A stretch of 64,000 nt of DNA from positions 3,410,001-3,474,000 of the forward strand of contig NZ_CP048882.1 of assembly GCF_015910445.1 (NCBI RefSeq). Reading direction: 5' to 3'. Positions 16,595 to 24,214 of the stretch are shown piece by piece (positions within the stretch are counted from its first letter, which is position 1; each line of letters starts with the position of its first letter). Made by a program: the position numbers and the translations under genes. This DNA is from Streptomyces bathyalis. Its GTDB lineage: Bacteria; Actinomycetota; Actinomycetes; Streptomycetales; Streptomycetaceae. The notes under the pieces are model-generated. The model was not told the DNA's origin, did no database searches, and saw nothing but the letters and a program-made list of their open reading frames with translations.

Positions 16595-17332
16595 ATGGTG
16601 GACCGCCTGTTCTCCGATCCTGAACTCGCCGAGCTGTACGACACGCTGTACGCCGGGAGGGACGACTTCGCCTTCTGTCTGCCGTTCGTGATGTCGGCCC
16701 GTACGGTCCTCGACGTCGGCTGCGGAACCGGTGAGCTGCTGCACCTGGCACGGGAGGCCGGCCACACCGGCAGGCTGTGCGGCCTCGACCCGGCCGAGGC
16801 GATGCTCGCCCAGGCACGCCGCAGGCGGCCGGACGTCGAGTGGGTGCTCGGTGACCCCGAAACCGCGCGCTGGGAGGGCGAGTTCGAGCTGGTCGTCATG
16901 ACCGGGCACACCTTCCAGGTCTTCGTGGAGGACGACCGCCTGCGCTCCTCGCTCGCCTCGATCCGCTCGGCCCTCACCCGCGACGGCCGCTTCATGTTCG
17001 ATACGCGCAACCCCGCCGCCCGCGCCTGGGAGCACTGGGTCCCGGAGAACGGGGTCGAGGTGACGGATCCCCGCGGTGGCGTGCTGCGCTCGTGGCACGA
17101 GATGGAGGGACCGGTCGCGGGCGGCCTCGTCACCTTCACGCATACGCTCGCCGGGCCCCGCTGGGACGTGCCGCAGACCTCCCGCAGCACGCTGAGGTTC
17201 CTCGGCACGGAGGCGCTGTCGTCCTTCCTCGCGGAGGCCGGGCTGAGGGTGGCGGAGCAGTACGGCAACTGGGACGCCGGCCCTCTGACCGACAGCAGCC
17301 CGGAGATCATCACCGTCGCCGTACGGAGCTGA
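16595..17332 (+). CDS. Class I SAM-dependent methyltransferase
   Basis: A 245-residue protein. Motif I VLDVGCGTGELLHLA (about residues 38-52) binds S-adenosylmethionine; the acidic residue of motif II is in LCGLDPAEAML. The N-terminal 'LFSDPELAELYDTLYAGRDDFAFCLPFV' and the C-terminal beta-rich half resemble small-molecule methyltransferases of the Methyltransf_25 group. No ribosome site stands out before the ATG. It is divergent from the caspase-like gene and convergent with the dehydrogenase that follows. Acceptor unknown. Confidence 0.87.
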   Translation: MVDRLFSDPELAELYDTLYAGRDDFAFCLPFVMSARTVLDVGCGTGELLHLAREAGHTGRLCGLDPAEAMLAQARRRRPDVEWVLGDPETARWEGEFELVVMTGHTFQVFVEDDRLRSSLASIRSALTRDGRFMFDTRNPAARAWEHWVPENGVEVTDPRGGVLRSWHEMEGPVAGGLVTFTHTLAGPRWDVPQTSRSTLRFLGTEALSSFLAEAGLRVAEQYGNWDAGPLTDSSPEIITVAVRS

Positions 17333-17435
17333 GCCGGGCCGGAGCCGGGCCCTGGGGTCGCCCGGCAGGATCCGGCACGTACGGGCGGCGTACGTACCGG
17401 GCGCGCACCGGCGGCCACCCGACGTCCCCGCCCGC

Positions 17436-18452
17436 TCACGGCGAAGGGAGTTCGCCGACCTGGCCGCCGCGCGCGGTGAAGTGGACGACGATGCGCCGCT
17501 CGGCCAGCCCCTGCGCCTGTCGTTCCCAGGCGTCGGGGAGCCCGTCGAGGGGCACGACCTCGTGGTCGACCGAGAGGCGTCCCGCCGCCGCGTGCCGGAG
17601 CACGGCCAGCAGGGCCTCGCCCTTCTGCTCGGTGCTGATCTCGTTGTTCGTGTAGCCGAGGACCCGGGCCGAGCGGCTGCGCACTGTGGCGGAGCTGAAG
17701 GTCGCGGTGTCGCCGGCCGAGCTTCCGAGGTTGACCAACCTGCCGCCCGGCGCGAGGAGTTGGAGCGCGGCCGTTGCCGGAACGCCGCACAGCGGGTCGA
17801 TCACGACGTCGACGTCCCGTGCACAGGCGTTCGCGAGTCTCCCGGCCAGCTCGTCGGGCTCGTCGTCGTCGCGAAGGGCGACGACGGCGTCCGCGCCGCA
17901 CGCCTTCGCCCGTTCCTGGGCGCGGCTCGAACGGGAGGCGGCCACCACCTGGCCCGCGCCGCACAACCGGGCGGCCTGTATCGCGACCTGGCCGACGACG
18001 CTGCCGCCGCCGAGGACGAGGACGTTCTCGTCCGGCCGCAGCCCGGCCTTCCAGGTCAGAGCCGTCCACGCTGCGATGGCGGACAGCCCCAGCGCCGCGA
18101 CCAGCGTGTCCTCGACGCCGTCGGGTAGCGCTATGAGTTCGGACTCGGGCAGGAGCACCTGCTCGGCCAGGCTGCCGTCGCCCGGTGCCATCCCGGCAGT
18201 GGTGGGGAACCAGACGCGGGTCCCGCCGGTCAGGCCCTCGGCGTCCTGGACGACGCCCACTCCCTGGACGCCGGGAACGTAAGGGAGCGGCGGCGGACCG
18301 AAGTACGACTTGCCGGTGGCGCACAGGATGTCCAGCGGCGTGACCGGGGCCGCCGTCGTACTGACCAGTGCGTGTGCCTCGGAGCCTGCCGGCGGGGGAC
18401 GTTCCCCGATCGCGGGCGGAGTGCCGTGGCGTTCGATGACGGCTGCTCGCAC
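17436..18452 (-). CDS. NAD(P)H:quinone-reductase-like MDR dehydrogenase
   Basis: A 338-residue medium-chain dehydrogenase of the quinone-reductase (zinc-free) type. The GroES-like N-terminal half ends about residue 120; the cofactor-binding loop is NVLVLGGGSVVGQVAIQAARL (about residues 143-163) and 'VVIDPLCG' follows. It would reduce an activated double bond or quinone with NADPH. The start lies only seven bases after the stop of the LigA-like gene, so it is the last gene of the five-gene leftward catabolic operon beginning at 21798. Confidence 0.87.
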   Translation of the reverse strand: MRAAVIERHGTPPAIGERPPPAGSEAHALVSTTAAPVTPLDILCATGKSYFGPPPLPYVPGVQGVGVVQDAEGLTGGTRVWFPTTAGMAPGDGSLAEQVLLPESELIALPDGVEDTLVAALGLSAIAAWTALTWKAGLRPDENVLVLGGGSVVGQVAIQAARLCGAGQVVAASRSSRAQERAKACGADAVVALRDDDEPDELAGRLANACARDVDVVIDPLCGVPATAALQLLAPGGRLVNLGSSAGDTATFSSATVRSRSARVLGYTNNEISTEQKGEALLAVLRHAAAGRLSVDHEVVPLDGLPDAWERQAQGLAERRIVVHFTARGGQVGELPSP

Positions 18453-18459
18453 TGGTGCC

Positions 18460-18819
18460 TCAGGTCGCGTAGTCGGGGTAGGGCAGCTGGAAGTGCCCCA
18501 GCCTGCGGGCGTATTCCTTCTGGAATCCCAGCGGTTCGTGGTCGCGCTCGAACATCGCGATGAACAGGGTGAGGGTGAGGAAGGGGTGGGCGCCGAGCTC
18601 GAACAGCCGCGGGTAGTCGTGCGTCGCGAGCGCCTCGCGTTCCCCTGGCTCGAACTTCAGCCAGGTGGTGGTCTCCGCCCGGACGCAGTTGAGGATGCTT
18701 CCGGCTTGCTCGGCCTCCCACCACTCGACGGTGCCGCGCGGATCGTCCCGGTAGCGCTCGACGAGTTCGGGGTCGCGGTCGATGGTGTAGAGGAACTTGT
18801 CCACCAGGTACTTGCTCAT
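18460..18819 (-). CDS. LigA-like small subunit of extradiol dioxygenase
   Basis: A 119-residue all-helical protein matching the alpha subunit of protocatechuate 4,5-dioxygenase-type enzymes: 'DPELVERYRDDPRGTV' and the 'LFELGAHPFLTLTLFIAMFERD' element, which helps close the active site of the beta subunit. It overlaps the stop of the LigB-like gene by four bases (ATGA), the usual coupling for a fixed 1:1 complex. Next gene downstream starts seven bases later. Confidence 0.85.
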   Translation of the reverse strand: MSKYLVDKFLYTIDRDPELVERYRDDPRGTVEWWEAEQAGSILNCVRAETTTWLKFEPGEREALATHDYPRLFELGAHPFLTLTLFIAMFERDHEPLGFQKEYARRLGHFQLPYPDYAT

Positions 18820-19679
18820 GCCGGTGCTCCGTTCGGATACCAGGTGAAGTAGGCCTCCATGGTGTGGAAGAGGTCAAGGCTGTCGACGTGGTCGGCCTTG
18901 GCGTTCTCACCGGCGACGCCCATCATCAGCATGAAGTCCATGAATCCGTGAGTGGCGTTCCCCGGAGCGTGCAGGCTCTCCAGGCTCACCTCGCTCAGGC
19001 AGCCCTCCAGGTCGCCATTGGCGATCCAGTCGACGGCCTTGCGGTCGAACTCGGGGTCGGGGCCGTGCTCGCCGAACTGGCGCGGGCCTCCCAGCTCCAG
19101 CGACAGATGGCCGGTCCCGATGATCGCCACCCTCTGGTCCGAGGGCCAGGACTCCACGATCTCCCTGATGGCACGGCCCAGTTGGACGAAGCGCTTCGGC
19201 TGCGGCAAGGGCGGGGCGAAGATGTTCGTGTAGACGGGCACGATCGGCAGGTCCGCCTCGGGCCGCAGCGTGATGACGGGGCACGTGATGCTGTGGTCGA
19301 TGCGCAGCTCCTCGCTGAACGCGAGGTCGAACCCGGCGTCCAACCCCTGCCGCAGGATGTGCCCGGAGAGCTCCTGGTGCCCGTCGAGAAGCATCCGCGG
19401 CAGCCCGAACTCGCGCTCCTCGTTGTAGAAGTTGCCGTCGTAGAAGGGCGCCTTGCCGACGAGGAACTGCGGCATGTTGTCCAGCCACAGCTGATGGAAA
19501 TGGTCGCTGCCCACCATCACCAGCACGTCGGGCCGTGCGCGGGTCAGCGTCTCGCGGAACCGTTCGATCTTCGCCACCCACTCGTCGGCGAAGGGCGGCC
19601 GCTCGTCACCGGTGGACGTGCTGGCCCGGTAGTAGAAGGGATGGTGCGTGGAGGCGATCACCGCGACGACCTCGGCCAT
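18816..19679 (-). CDS. LigB-like catalytic subunit of extradiol ring-cleavage dioxygenase
   Basis: A 287-residue protein of the class III extradiol dioxygenase family. The probable iron ligands are the early histidine (ASTHHPFYY, about residues 10-18), the histidines in VGSDHFHQLWLDN (about 57-69) and a later glutamate, and the C-terminal 'GNATHGFMDFMLMMGVAGE' is typical. It opens a catechol-type ring next to a hydroxyl with O2. The gene begins 20 bases after the citrate-synthase-like gene and overlaps the LigA-like gene, forming the core of the operon. Confidence 0.87.
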   Translation of the reverse strand: MAEVVAVIASTHHPFYYRASTSTGDERPPFADEWVAKIERFRETLTRARPDVLVMVGSDHFHQLWLDNMPQFLVGKAPFYDGNFYNEEREFGLPRMLLDGHQELSGHILRQGLDAGFDLAFSEELRIDHSITCPVITLRPEADLPIVPVYTNIFAPPLPQPKRFVQLGRAIREIVESWPSDQRVAIIGTGHLSLELGGPRQFGEHGPDPEFDRKAVDWIANGDLEGCLSEVSLESLHAPGNATHGFMDFMLMMGVAGENAKADHVDSLDLFHTMEAYFTWYPNGAPA

Positions 19680-19699
19680 GGCTGCTCCTTCGGTTCGGG

Positions 19700-20521
19700 T
19701 CAGGCAGTCTCCGGGGGCACGGAGAACGCGTTGCGGTCCACGGACAGGTAGATGTCGCTCGCCACGGGCCTGCGGGTCTCCTCGGCGAGCTGCCCGAGCA
19801 GGCCGGCGGTGCGCGCGAGGAGCGCGAACCCTCGCAGCAGTTCGCCCGGCAGGCCCAGATCCGCCAGTGCCGCACCGCACACGCCGGCGCCGTTGAGCGG
19901 CAGGCGCCTGCCCAGCACGGCGGGGTGCACGCGGCCGATGGCCTCGAACAGCCGCAGGTGCGGGCCCTTCAGGTCCTCCTCGGCGGCGATGTCCATCAGC
20001 CTCGCGGTGCGCGGGTCCCGCTCCTTGTGCACGGGGTGCCCGAGCCCGGGAACGATGCTGCGGGACTTCCTGGCCTGCCGCACCGCCGCCAGCGCCGGCA
20101 CGTCCCATCCGGCCTCGTCGTCCGGGTCCTCCGGAAGGTCCGCGCGGTGCTCCTCCAGTACGCGGGCCAGGTAGCGGCCGCAGTCCTCGGTCACGCCCAG
20201 GAAGCGTGACCCGCCGCCGAGAAGACCCGCCGCCAGCGCGCCCTGCAGCGAGTCCGGGGCGGACAGATAGGTCAGCCGGGCGGCGATGGCGGTCGGGGTG
20301 AATCCGTGGTCGGCGAGCGCCACGAGCACCGCTTCGAAGAGGCGGACCTGGCCGGGTGTCGGGCGCTGCTGCGTCACCAGCCACATCGCCAGCTCGCCGA
20401 AGCCGACGTTGCCCATCAGCTCGGTGGCCAGATCGTGCCCGAGCAGCGAGATCGTCTCGGCGTCCGACGTCCCCAGCGACGTGGGGTATGACGGTGTGCC
20501 GGGCGGCGAGCTGTCGTCCAC
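19700..20521 (-). CDS. Citrate-synthase-family protein (citryl-CoA-lyase-like)
   Basis: A 273-residue protein, shorter than true citrate synthase (~380-430) and like the citryl-CoA lyase domain of that fold. Recognisable elements are 'VPGLGHPVHKERDPRTARLMDIA' (about residues 143-165; H and D/R), 'RRLPLNGAGVCGAALADLGLP' and the C-terminal 'SDIYLSVDRN'. It should cleave or form a C-C bond in an acyl-CoA tricarboxylate, giving a 2-oxo acid and acetyl-CoA. Start GTG after GAGGAG. It follows a CoA-transferase gene, which could supply its CoA substrate. Confidence 0.82.
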   Translation of the reverse strand: MDDSSPPGTPSYPTSLGTSDAETISLLGHDLATELMGNVGFGELAMWLVTQQRPTPGQVRLFEAVLVALADHGFTPTAIAARLTYLSAPDSLQGALAAGLLGGGSRFLGVTEDCGRYLARVLEEHRADLPEDPDDEAGWDVPALAAVRQARKSRSIVPGLGHPVHKERDPRTARLMDIAAEEDLKGPHLRLFEAIGRVHPAVLGRRLPLNGAGVCGAALADLGLPGELLRGFALLARTAGLLGQLAEETRRPVASDIYLSVDRNAFSVPPETA

Positions 20522-20540
20522 TCCGTGAACTCCTCGGCGG

Positions 20541-20610
20541 TGTCGGTGTCGGTGTCGGTGTCCGGGTGTCAGCGGTGCCGGTGTCCGGTTGCCAGCGGTG
20601 CCGGTGTCCG
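20541..20610. repeat. Short tandem repeats between CoA-transferase and lyase genes
   Basis: Three copies of TGTCGG (20541-20558) and then two perfect copies of AGCGGTGCCGGTGTCCG (20571-20587 and 20594-20610) spaced 23 bases apart. The block fills the only gap of any size in the operon. It could vary in copy number between strains. Confidence 0.7.
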
Positions 20611-20613
20611 TCG

Positions 20614-21798
20614 TCAGCGGCGGGGTGCGGTGAGCCAGGCGCGCAGTTGGCCGCCGTGCTCGTCGAGCGCGGGGGGCGGAAGGTCGTAGCGCGCGGGGCT
20701 TTCGGAGAAGGTGATCGGGTTGCGCACCGAGGGGACCGCGCTGTCGCCCTCGCCGACCCGTACGACGGGGTCCAGGCCCAACTGCTCGGCGAACGCGACG
20801 CCTTCCTCGACGGTGTTGATCGGCCCGCACGGGACGCCGGCGTCGAGGAGTTCGCGGAACCAGTCCATCCGCCCCCGTGTCCGCAGGCGTTCGACCAGGA
20901 GCGGCCGGAGTTGCTCGCGGTTTGCCGTGCGTTCCTGATTGGTGCCGAACCTCGGGTCCTCCGCCAGGTCCGGCACGCCGAGCACCTTGCACAGGTTGGC
21001 GAACTGCCCGTTGTTGCCGGCCGTGATGATCAGGTCGCCGTCGGCCGTGGGCAGCGGCTCGTACGGGAAGAGGCTGGGGTGTGCGTTGCCCATGCGGTGC
21101 GGGACGACGTGGCCGGCGACGTAGGCGCTGGTGTGGTTCACCATCCCCGACAGGGCCGTGGAGAGCAGGTTGACCTCGACGTGCTGCCCGCGGCCGGTGC
21201 GGCCCCGGTGCTGAAGTGCCGCCAGGATCCCGATGGTTGCCTGCATGCCGGACATCACGTCGAACACGGAGATCCCGGAGCGGAAGGGCGGTCCGTCCGG
21301 GTCGCCGGTCAGGCTCATCAGTCCCGATATCGCCTGCACGATGAGGTCGTAGCCGGGCAGCGCGGCGCCGCCTCCCGAACCGAATCCGCTGATGGACGCG
21401 TAGACGACGGCCGGATTCCCCGCCGCCACGGTGTCGTAGTCCAGGCCGAACTTGGCGAGGCCGCCCGGGCGGAAGTTCTCCAGGACGATGTCGGCCCGCG
21501 CTGCCAGCTCCTGGGCGAGGGCGCGGTCGTCGGGGTCGCGGAAGTCGAGCGCGATGGACCGCTTGTTGCGGTTCATGCCCAGGTAGTACGTGGCGACGCC
21601 GTCGCGGAGCGGGGGCGACCATGTGCGGGTGTCGTCGCCGTCGGGGCCTTCCACCTTGACGACGTCGGCGCCCATGTCGGCCAGCAGCATGCTCGCGTAC
21701 GGCCCCGCCAGGATGCGTGAGAAATCGGCGACGAGCAGCCCTTCGAGAGGCCGTCGTCCTTGGCCCTGCTCCGAGTCATCCACCGGGACATCGAACAA
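20614..21798 (-). CDS. CaiB/BaiF family (class III) CoA-transferase
   Basis: A 394-residue CoA-transferase. 'LLVADFSRILAGPYASMLLADMGADVVKVEGPDGDDTR' (about residues 20-58) is the family N-terminus, 'ENFRPGGLAKFGLDY' and 'YDLIVQAISGLMSLTG' (Asp about 168, the catalytic carboxylate position) follow. It moves CoA between organic acids without a free CoA-ester energy cost. First gene of the leftward catabolic operon; a TTGACA-containing promoter and a perfect operator lie directly upstream. Confidence 0.9.
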   Translation of the reverse strand: MFDVPVDDSEQGQGRRPLEGLLVADFSRILAGPYASMLLADMGADVVKVEGPDGDDTRTWSPPLRDGVATYYLGMNRNKRSIALDFRDPDDRALAQELAARADIVLENFRPGGLAKFGLDYDTVAAGNPAVVYASISGFGSGGGAALPGYDLIVQAISGLMSLTGDPDGPPFRSGISVFDVMSGMQATIGILAALQHRGRTGRGQHVEVNLLSTALSGMVNHTSAYVAGHVVPHRMGNAHPSLFPYEPLPTADGDLIITAGNNGQFANLCKVLGVPDLAEDPRFGTNQERTANREQLRPLLVERLRTRGRMDWFRELLDAGVPCGPINTVEEGVAFAEQLGLDPVVRVGEGDSAVPSVRNPITFSESPARYDLPPPALDEHGGQLRAWLTAPRR

Positions 21799-21820
21799 GA
21801 GAGGCCCTCCCTGCCCGCTC

Positions 21821-21838
21821 TCCGGACAACTGTCCGGA
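21821..21838 (-). promoter_or_regulatory. IclR-type operator at the catabolic operon
   Basis: TCCGGACAACTGTCCGGA: perfect eight-base arms around AC, 22 bases upstream of the CoA-transferase start. It lies just downstream of the promoter -10 at 21846-21851. A related site precedes the divergent MFS gene (22867-22884), so the IclR regulator between them is the likely binder. Confidence 0.75.
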
Positions 21839-21845
21839 CGCGGCC

Positions 21846-21874
21846 AGCATCGGCGCGCGCACTGCCGATGTCAA
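21846..21874 (-). promoter_or_regulatory. Promoter of the catabolic operon
   Basis: On the minus strand TTGACA (21874 to 21869), a 17-base spacer and GATGCT (21851 to 21846). The expected transcript start falls on the operator at 21821-21838. Confidence 0.65.
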
Positions 21875-21897
21875 GAGCGGCCCCGCGCCAGGACCGG

Positions 21898-22710
21898 TCA
21901 GGAGACCTCGGGCTCGACCACCGTGCGAGGCAGCGCGTCGTGGAGTGCCAGCTCGGCGCTCACCGCGCTCGCCGTCTCCCGCAGCAACGGGAGGTACTCC
22001 CCGGTGAGGGTCTCCACGGACGTCTCGGCGGCGTGGACGGTCACGTTCATGGCGGCGACGACCTTGCCCGTTCCGTCGCGCAGCGGCGCCGCGATCGACC
22101 GGATGCCGGCGGCCAGGTCCTCGTCGGTCAGGGCCCAGCCGCGCGCCCGCACCTGGCGCAACGCGGCGTCCAGCTCGGTCCGTTCGGGCTGCCACTTCGC
22201 GACGACGCCCGCGCGGCTCGGCTCGGCGAGCGTGCGCTCCAGCTCGTCCTCGTCGAGGTCGGCCAGCAGGATCTTTCCGAGGGATGTCGCGGGCGCCGGG
22301 AAGCGGGTGCCGATCTGGACCGCCAGCGTGATGATCTTGGGCACGGCGACCCGGCCCACGTAGACGATGTCGGAGCCGTCGAGCTGTGCCATCGAACTCG
22401 ACTCGTTCGTCTGCGCCACGAGCTTCTCCATGTGGGTGCGCGCCACCTCCCACAGCCCCATGCCCTGCACATACGTCAGCCCGAGTTCGAGAACCCGCGG
22501 CGTGAGGGCGAATCCGCCGCCGACCGCCCGCACGTAGCCGAGGGACTCCAGGGTGCGCAGGATCCGTCGCGCCGTGGGCCGCGCCAGCTGGGCTGCCGTT
22601 GCGACCTCGCTCAGCGACATCACCGGCCGGTGCTGGTCGAACGCCTTGATGACGTCGAAGCCCCGAGCGATGGACTCGATGAAGTCGGGGTCTGGGTCAC
22701 GGCGGGGCAT
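21898..22710 (-). CDS. IclR-family transcriptional regulator
   Basis: A 270-residue regulator. The N-terminal winged helix-turn-helix is 'MSLSEVATAAQLARPTARRILRTLESLGYV' (about residues 31-60), and the ligand-binding IclR domain runs to about residue 255 ('ATSLGKILLADLDEDELERTL' and 'GWALTDEDLAAGIRSIAAPL'). Closest by pattern to the PcaR/PcaU/PobR aromatic-acid group. Start ATG five bases after GGAG; a GTG two codons earlier is possible. It sits between the divergent catabolic operon and the MFS gene and is transcribed with the operon direction. Confidence 0.9.
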   Translation of the reverse strand: MPRRDPDPDFIESIARGFDVIKAFDQHRPVMSLSEVATAAQLARPTARRILRTLESLGYVRAVGGGFALTPRVLELGLTYVQGMGLWEVARTHMEKLVAQTNESSSMAQLDGSDIVYVGRVAVPKIITLAVQIGTRFPAPATSLGKILLADLDEDELERTLAEPSRAGVVAKWQPERTELDAALRQVRARGWALTDEDLAAGIRSIAAPLRDGTGKVVAAMNVTVHAAETSVETLTGEYLPLLRETASAVSAELALHDALPRTVVEPEVS

Positions 22711-22830
22711 CGGCACTCCTGCAGCTGGCTGCGTCTTCGGGACGGCAACGTCCCGGGGCCCCGACGGGCGGTCGCGAGCCTCGCGGACCTTTCAGTGAAC
22801 CACGCGGCACGTTGCCGTAGTGCCCTGACC

Positions 22831-22859
22831 TTGACACCGCGCAGGCCCGCTCCTACTTT
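22831..22859 (+). promoter_or_regulatory. Promoter of the MFS-amidohydrolase genes
   Basis: TTGACA (22831-22836), a 17-base spacer and TACTTT (22854-22859), a near-consensus housekeeping promoter. The operator at 22867-22884 covers the expected start site. Confidence 0.75.
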
Positions 22860-22866
22860 ACTGCTC

Positions 22867-22884
22867 CACGGACGATTGTCCGCA
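22867..22884 (+). promoter_or_regulatory. IclR-type operator at the MFS gene
   Basis: CACGGACGATTGTCCGCA, with GGAC/GTCC arms; it matches the operator at 21821-21838 in 13 of 18 positions when centred, and lies 24 bases before the MFS start codon. Confidence 0.7.
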
Positions 22885-22908
22885 CACCGGACACCCGAGG
22901 AGCACGCC

Positions 22909-24174
22909 GTGACGAGCGTTCCGCAGCAGCAGGTGGAGACCGGGAACACGCCGGGAGGGTCCGGCACCGCACCGAGGGTGGTCGCCGTCGGCTTCGGCGT
23001 CCTGTGCCTCTCGTACATGCTCAACGCGATGGACCGGCAGATCTTCTATCCGCTGCTGCCCGCCATCAGCGGCGAGTTCGGGTTCAGCCTCGAACAGGGC
23101 GGCACGCTTGCCACCGGCTTCACGCTGGGTCTGGCAGCTGCCGGCCTCGTCGGCGGCTTCCTCGCGGACCGGCTCTCGCGGCGGAACATCCTCGTGATCG
23201 CCGTCCTGATGTACTCGGCCGGCACGGTCGGCGTTCCGCTGGCCGGCGGCTTCGTGGACATGAGCGCCTACCGGCTGCTCTCCGGCGTCGGCGAGGGCAT
23301 ACACGCGGCAGCCCTCTACGCGGTCGTCGGCGCGTTCTTCTTCCACAGGCGGGCGGTGGCCGCCGGGGTCGTGGGCGTCTCGTTCGGCCTCGGCATCTTC
23401 CTCGGCCCGCTCGTCGGCACGCAGATCGTCGCCGCGTGGGGCGACTGGCGCGGGCCGTTCTACCTCTTCGCCGCGGTCGGCGTGGTCATGTCGGTGCTCA
23501 TGGTGGCGGCCGTCTCCAAGAAGCTGACCGAGGCGGTCGGCACACCGGGCGCCGCGGCGCAGACGTACGACCACGTGCCGGCGAACCCGCTCAACCGCAA
23601 CACCCTGGGACTCGGGGTGGCCTGCGTCGTCTCGGGCCTGGTCTTCTACGGATTCCTCGGCCTCTACCCCACGTTCCTCGCGAAGGAGCTCGGTTTCTCC
23701 GCCGGTGAGGCGGCTTTCGCGCTGTCGATGGCCGGGTTCGGCGCCATGATGGCCCTGCCCGCCGGGTGGCTCGGGGATCGCTACGACCAGCGCATGCTGC
23801 TCGCCGTCGGGTTCGTCGGAGCGGGCGGCTGCACGTTCCTCGCCTACCAGGTCATGACCTCACCGGCGGCGCACTACGTGCTGGCCTTCCTCATCGGCAC
23901 GTTCGCCAGCGGCTTCCTGTTCACCAACTGCACCACGGCCATGCAGCGGGCGGTACGGCCCGAGCACGTCGGACGCGGCGCCGGGATGTTCATGCTCACC
24001 TACTACGTCGGCGCCGCCTTCTCCGGCCTGATCTTCGCCTGGCTCGTCGGGCGCATCGGGTGGGAGGGCGCCGGACTGTGGCAGCTGACGCTGCTGCCCG
24101 TCCTCGGGATCGCCGGACTGAGCCTGGTGCGCACGTCGCAGATGCTCGTCCCGTACGCCTCCCCGGCCAAGTGA
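22909..24174 (+). CDS. MFS transporter (aromatic-acid/organic-anion symporter type)
   Basis: A 421-residue twelve-helix major facilitator. 'LSYMLNAMDRQIFYPLLPAISGEFGFSLEQGGTLATGFTLG' begins helix 1 and resembles the AAHS and anion-cation symporter families; 'GFLADRLSRRNILV' is motif A. Start GTG after CGAGGAG. It is controlled by the promoter and operator just upstream and followed 40 bases later by an amidohydrolase. It probably imports the compound degraded by this cluster. Confidence 0.88.
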   Translation: MTSVPQQQVETGNTPGGSGTAPRVVAVGFGVLCLSYMLNAMDRQIFYPLLPAISGEFGFSLEQGGTLATGFTLGLAAAGLVGGFLADRLSRRNILVIAVLMYSAGTVGVPLAGGFVDMSAYRLLSGVGEGIHAAALYAVVGAFFFHRRAVAAGVVGVSFGLGIFLGPLVGTQIVAAWGDWRGPFYLFAAVGVVMSVLMVAAVSKKLTEAVGTPGAAAQTYDHVPANPLNRNTLGLGVACVVSGLVFYGFLGLYPTFLAKELGFSAGEAAFALSMAGFGAMMALPAGWLGDRYDQRMLLAVGFVGAGGCTFLAYQVMTSPAAHYVLAFLIGTFASGFLFTNCTTAMQRAVRPEHVGRGAGMFMLTYYVGAAFSGLIFAWLVGRIGWEGAGLWQLTLLPVLGIAGLSLVRTSQMLVPYASPAK

Positions 24175-24214
24175 CCAACCCCCGTACGCGTGCACAGAGT
24201 TGGAGGGGACGAAC

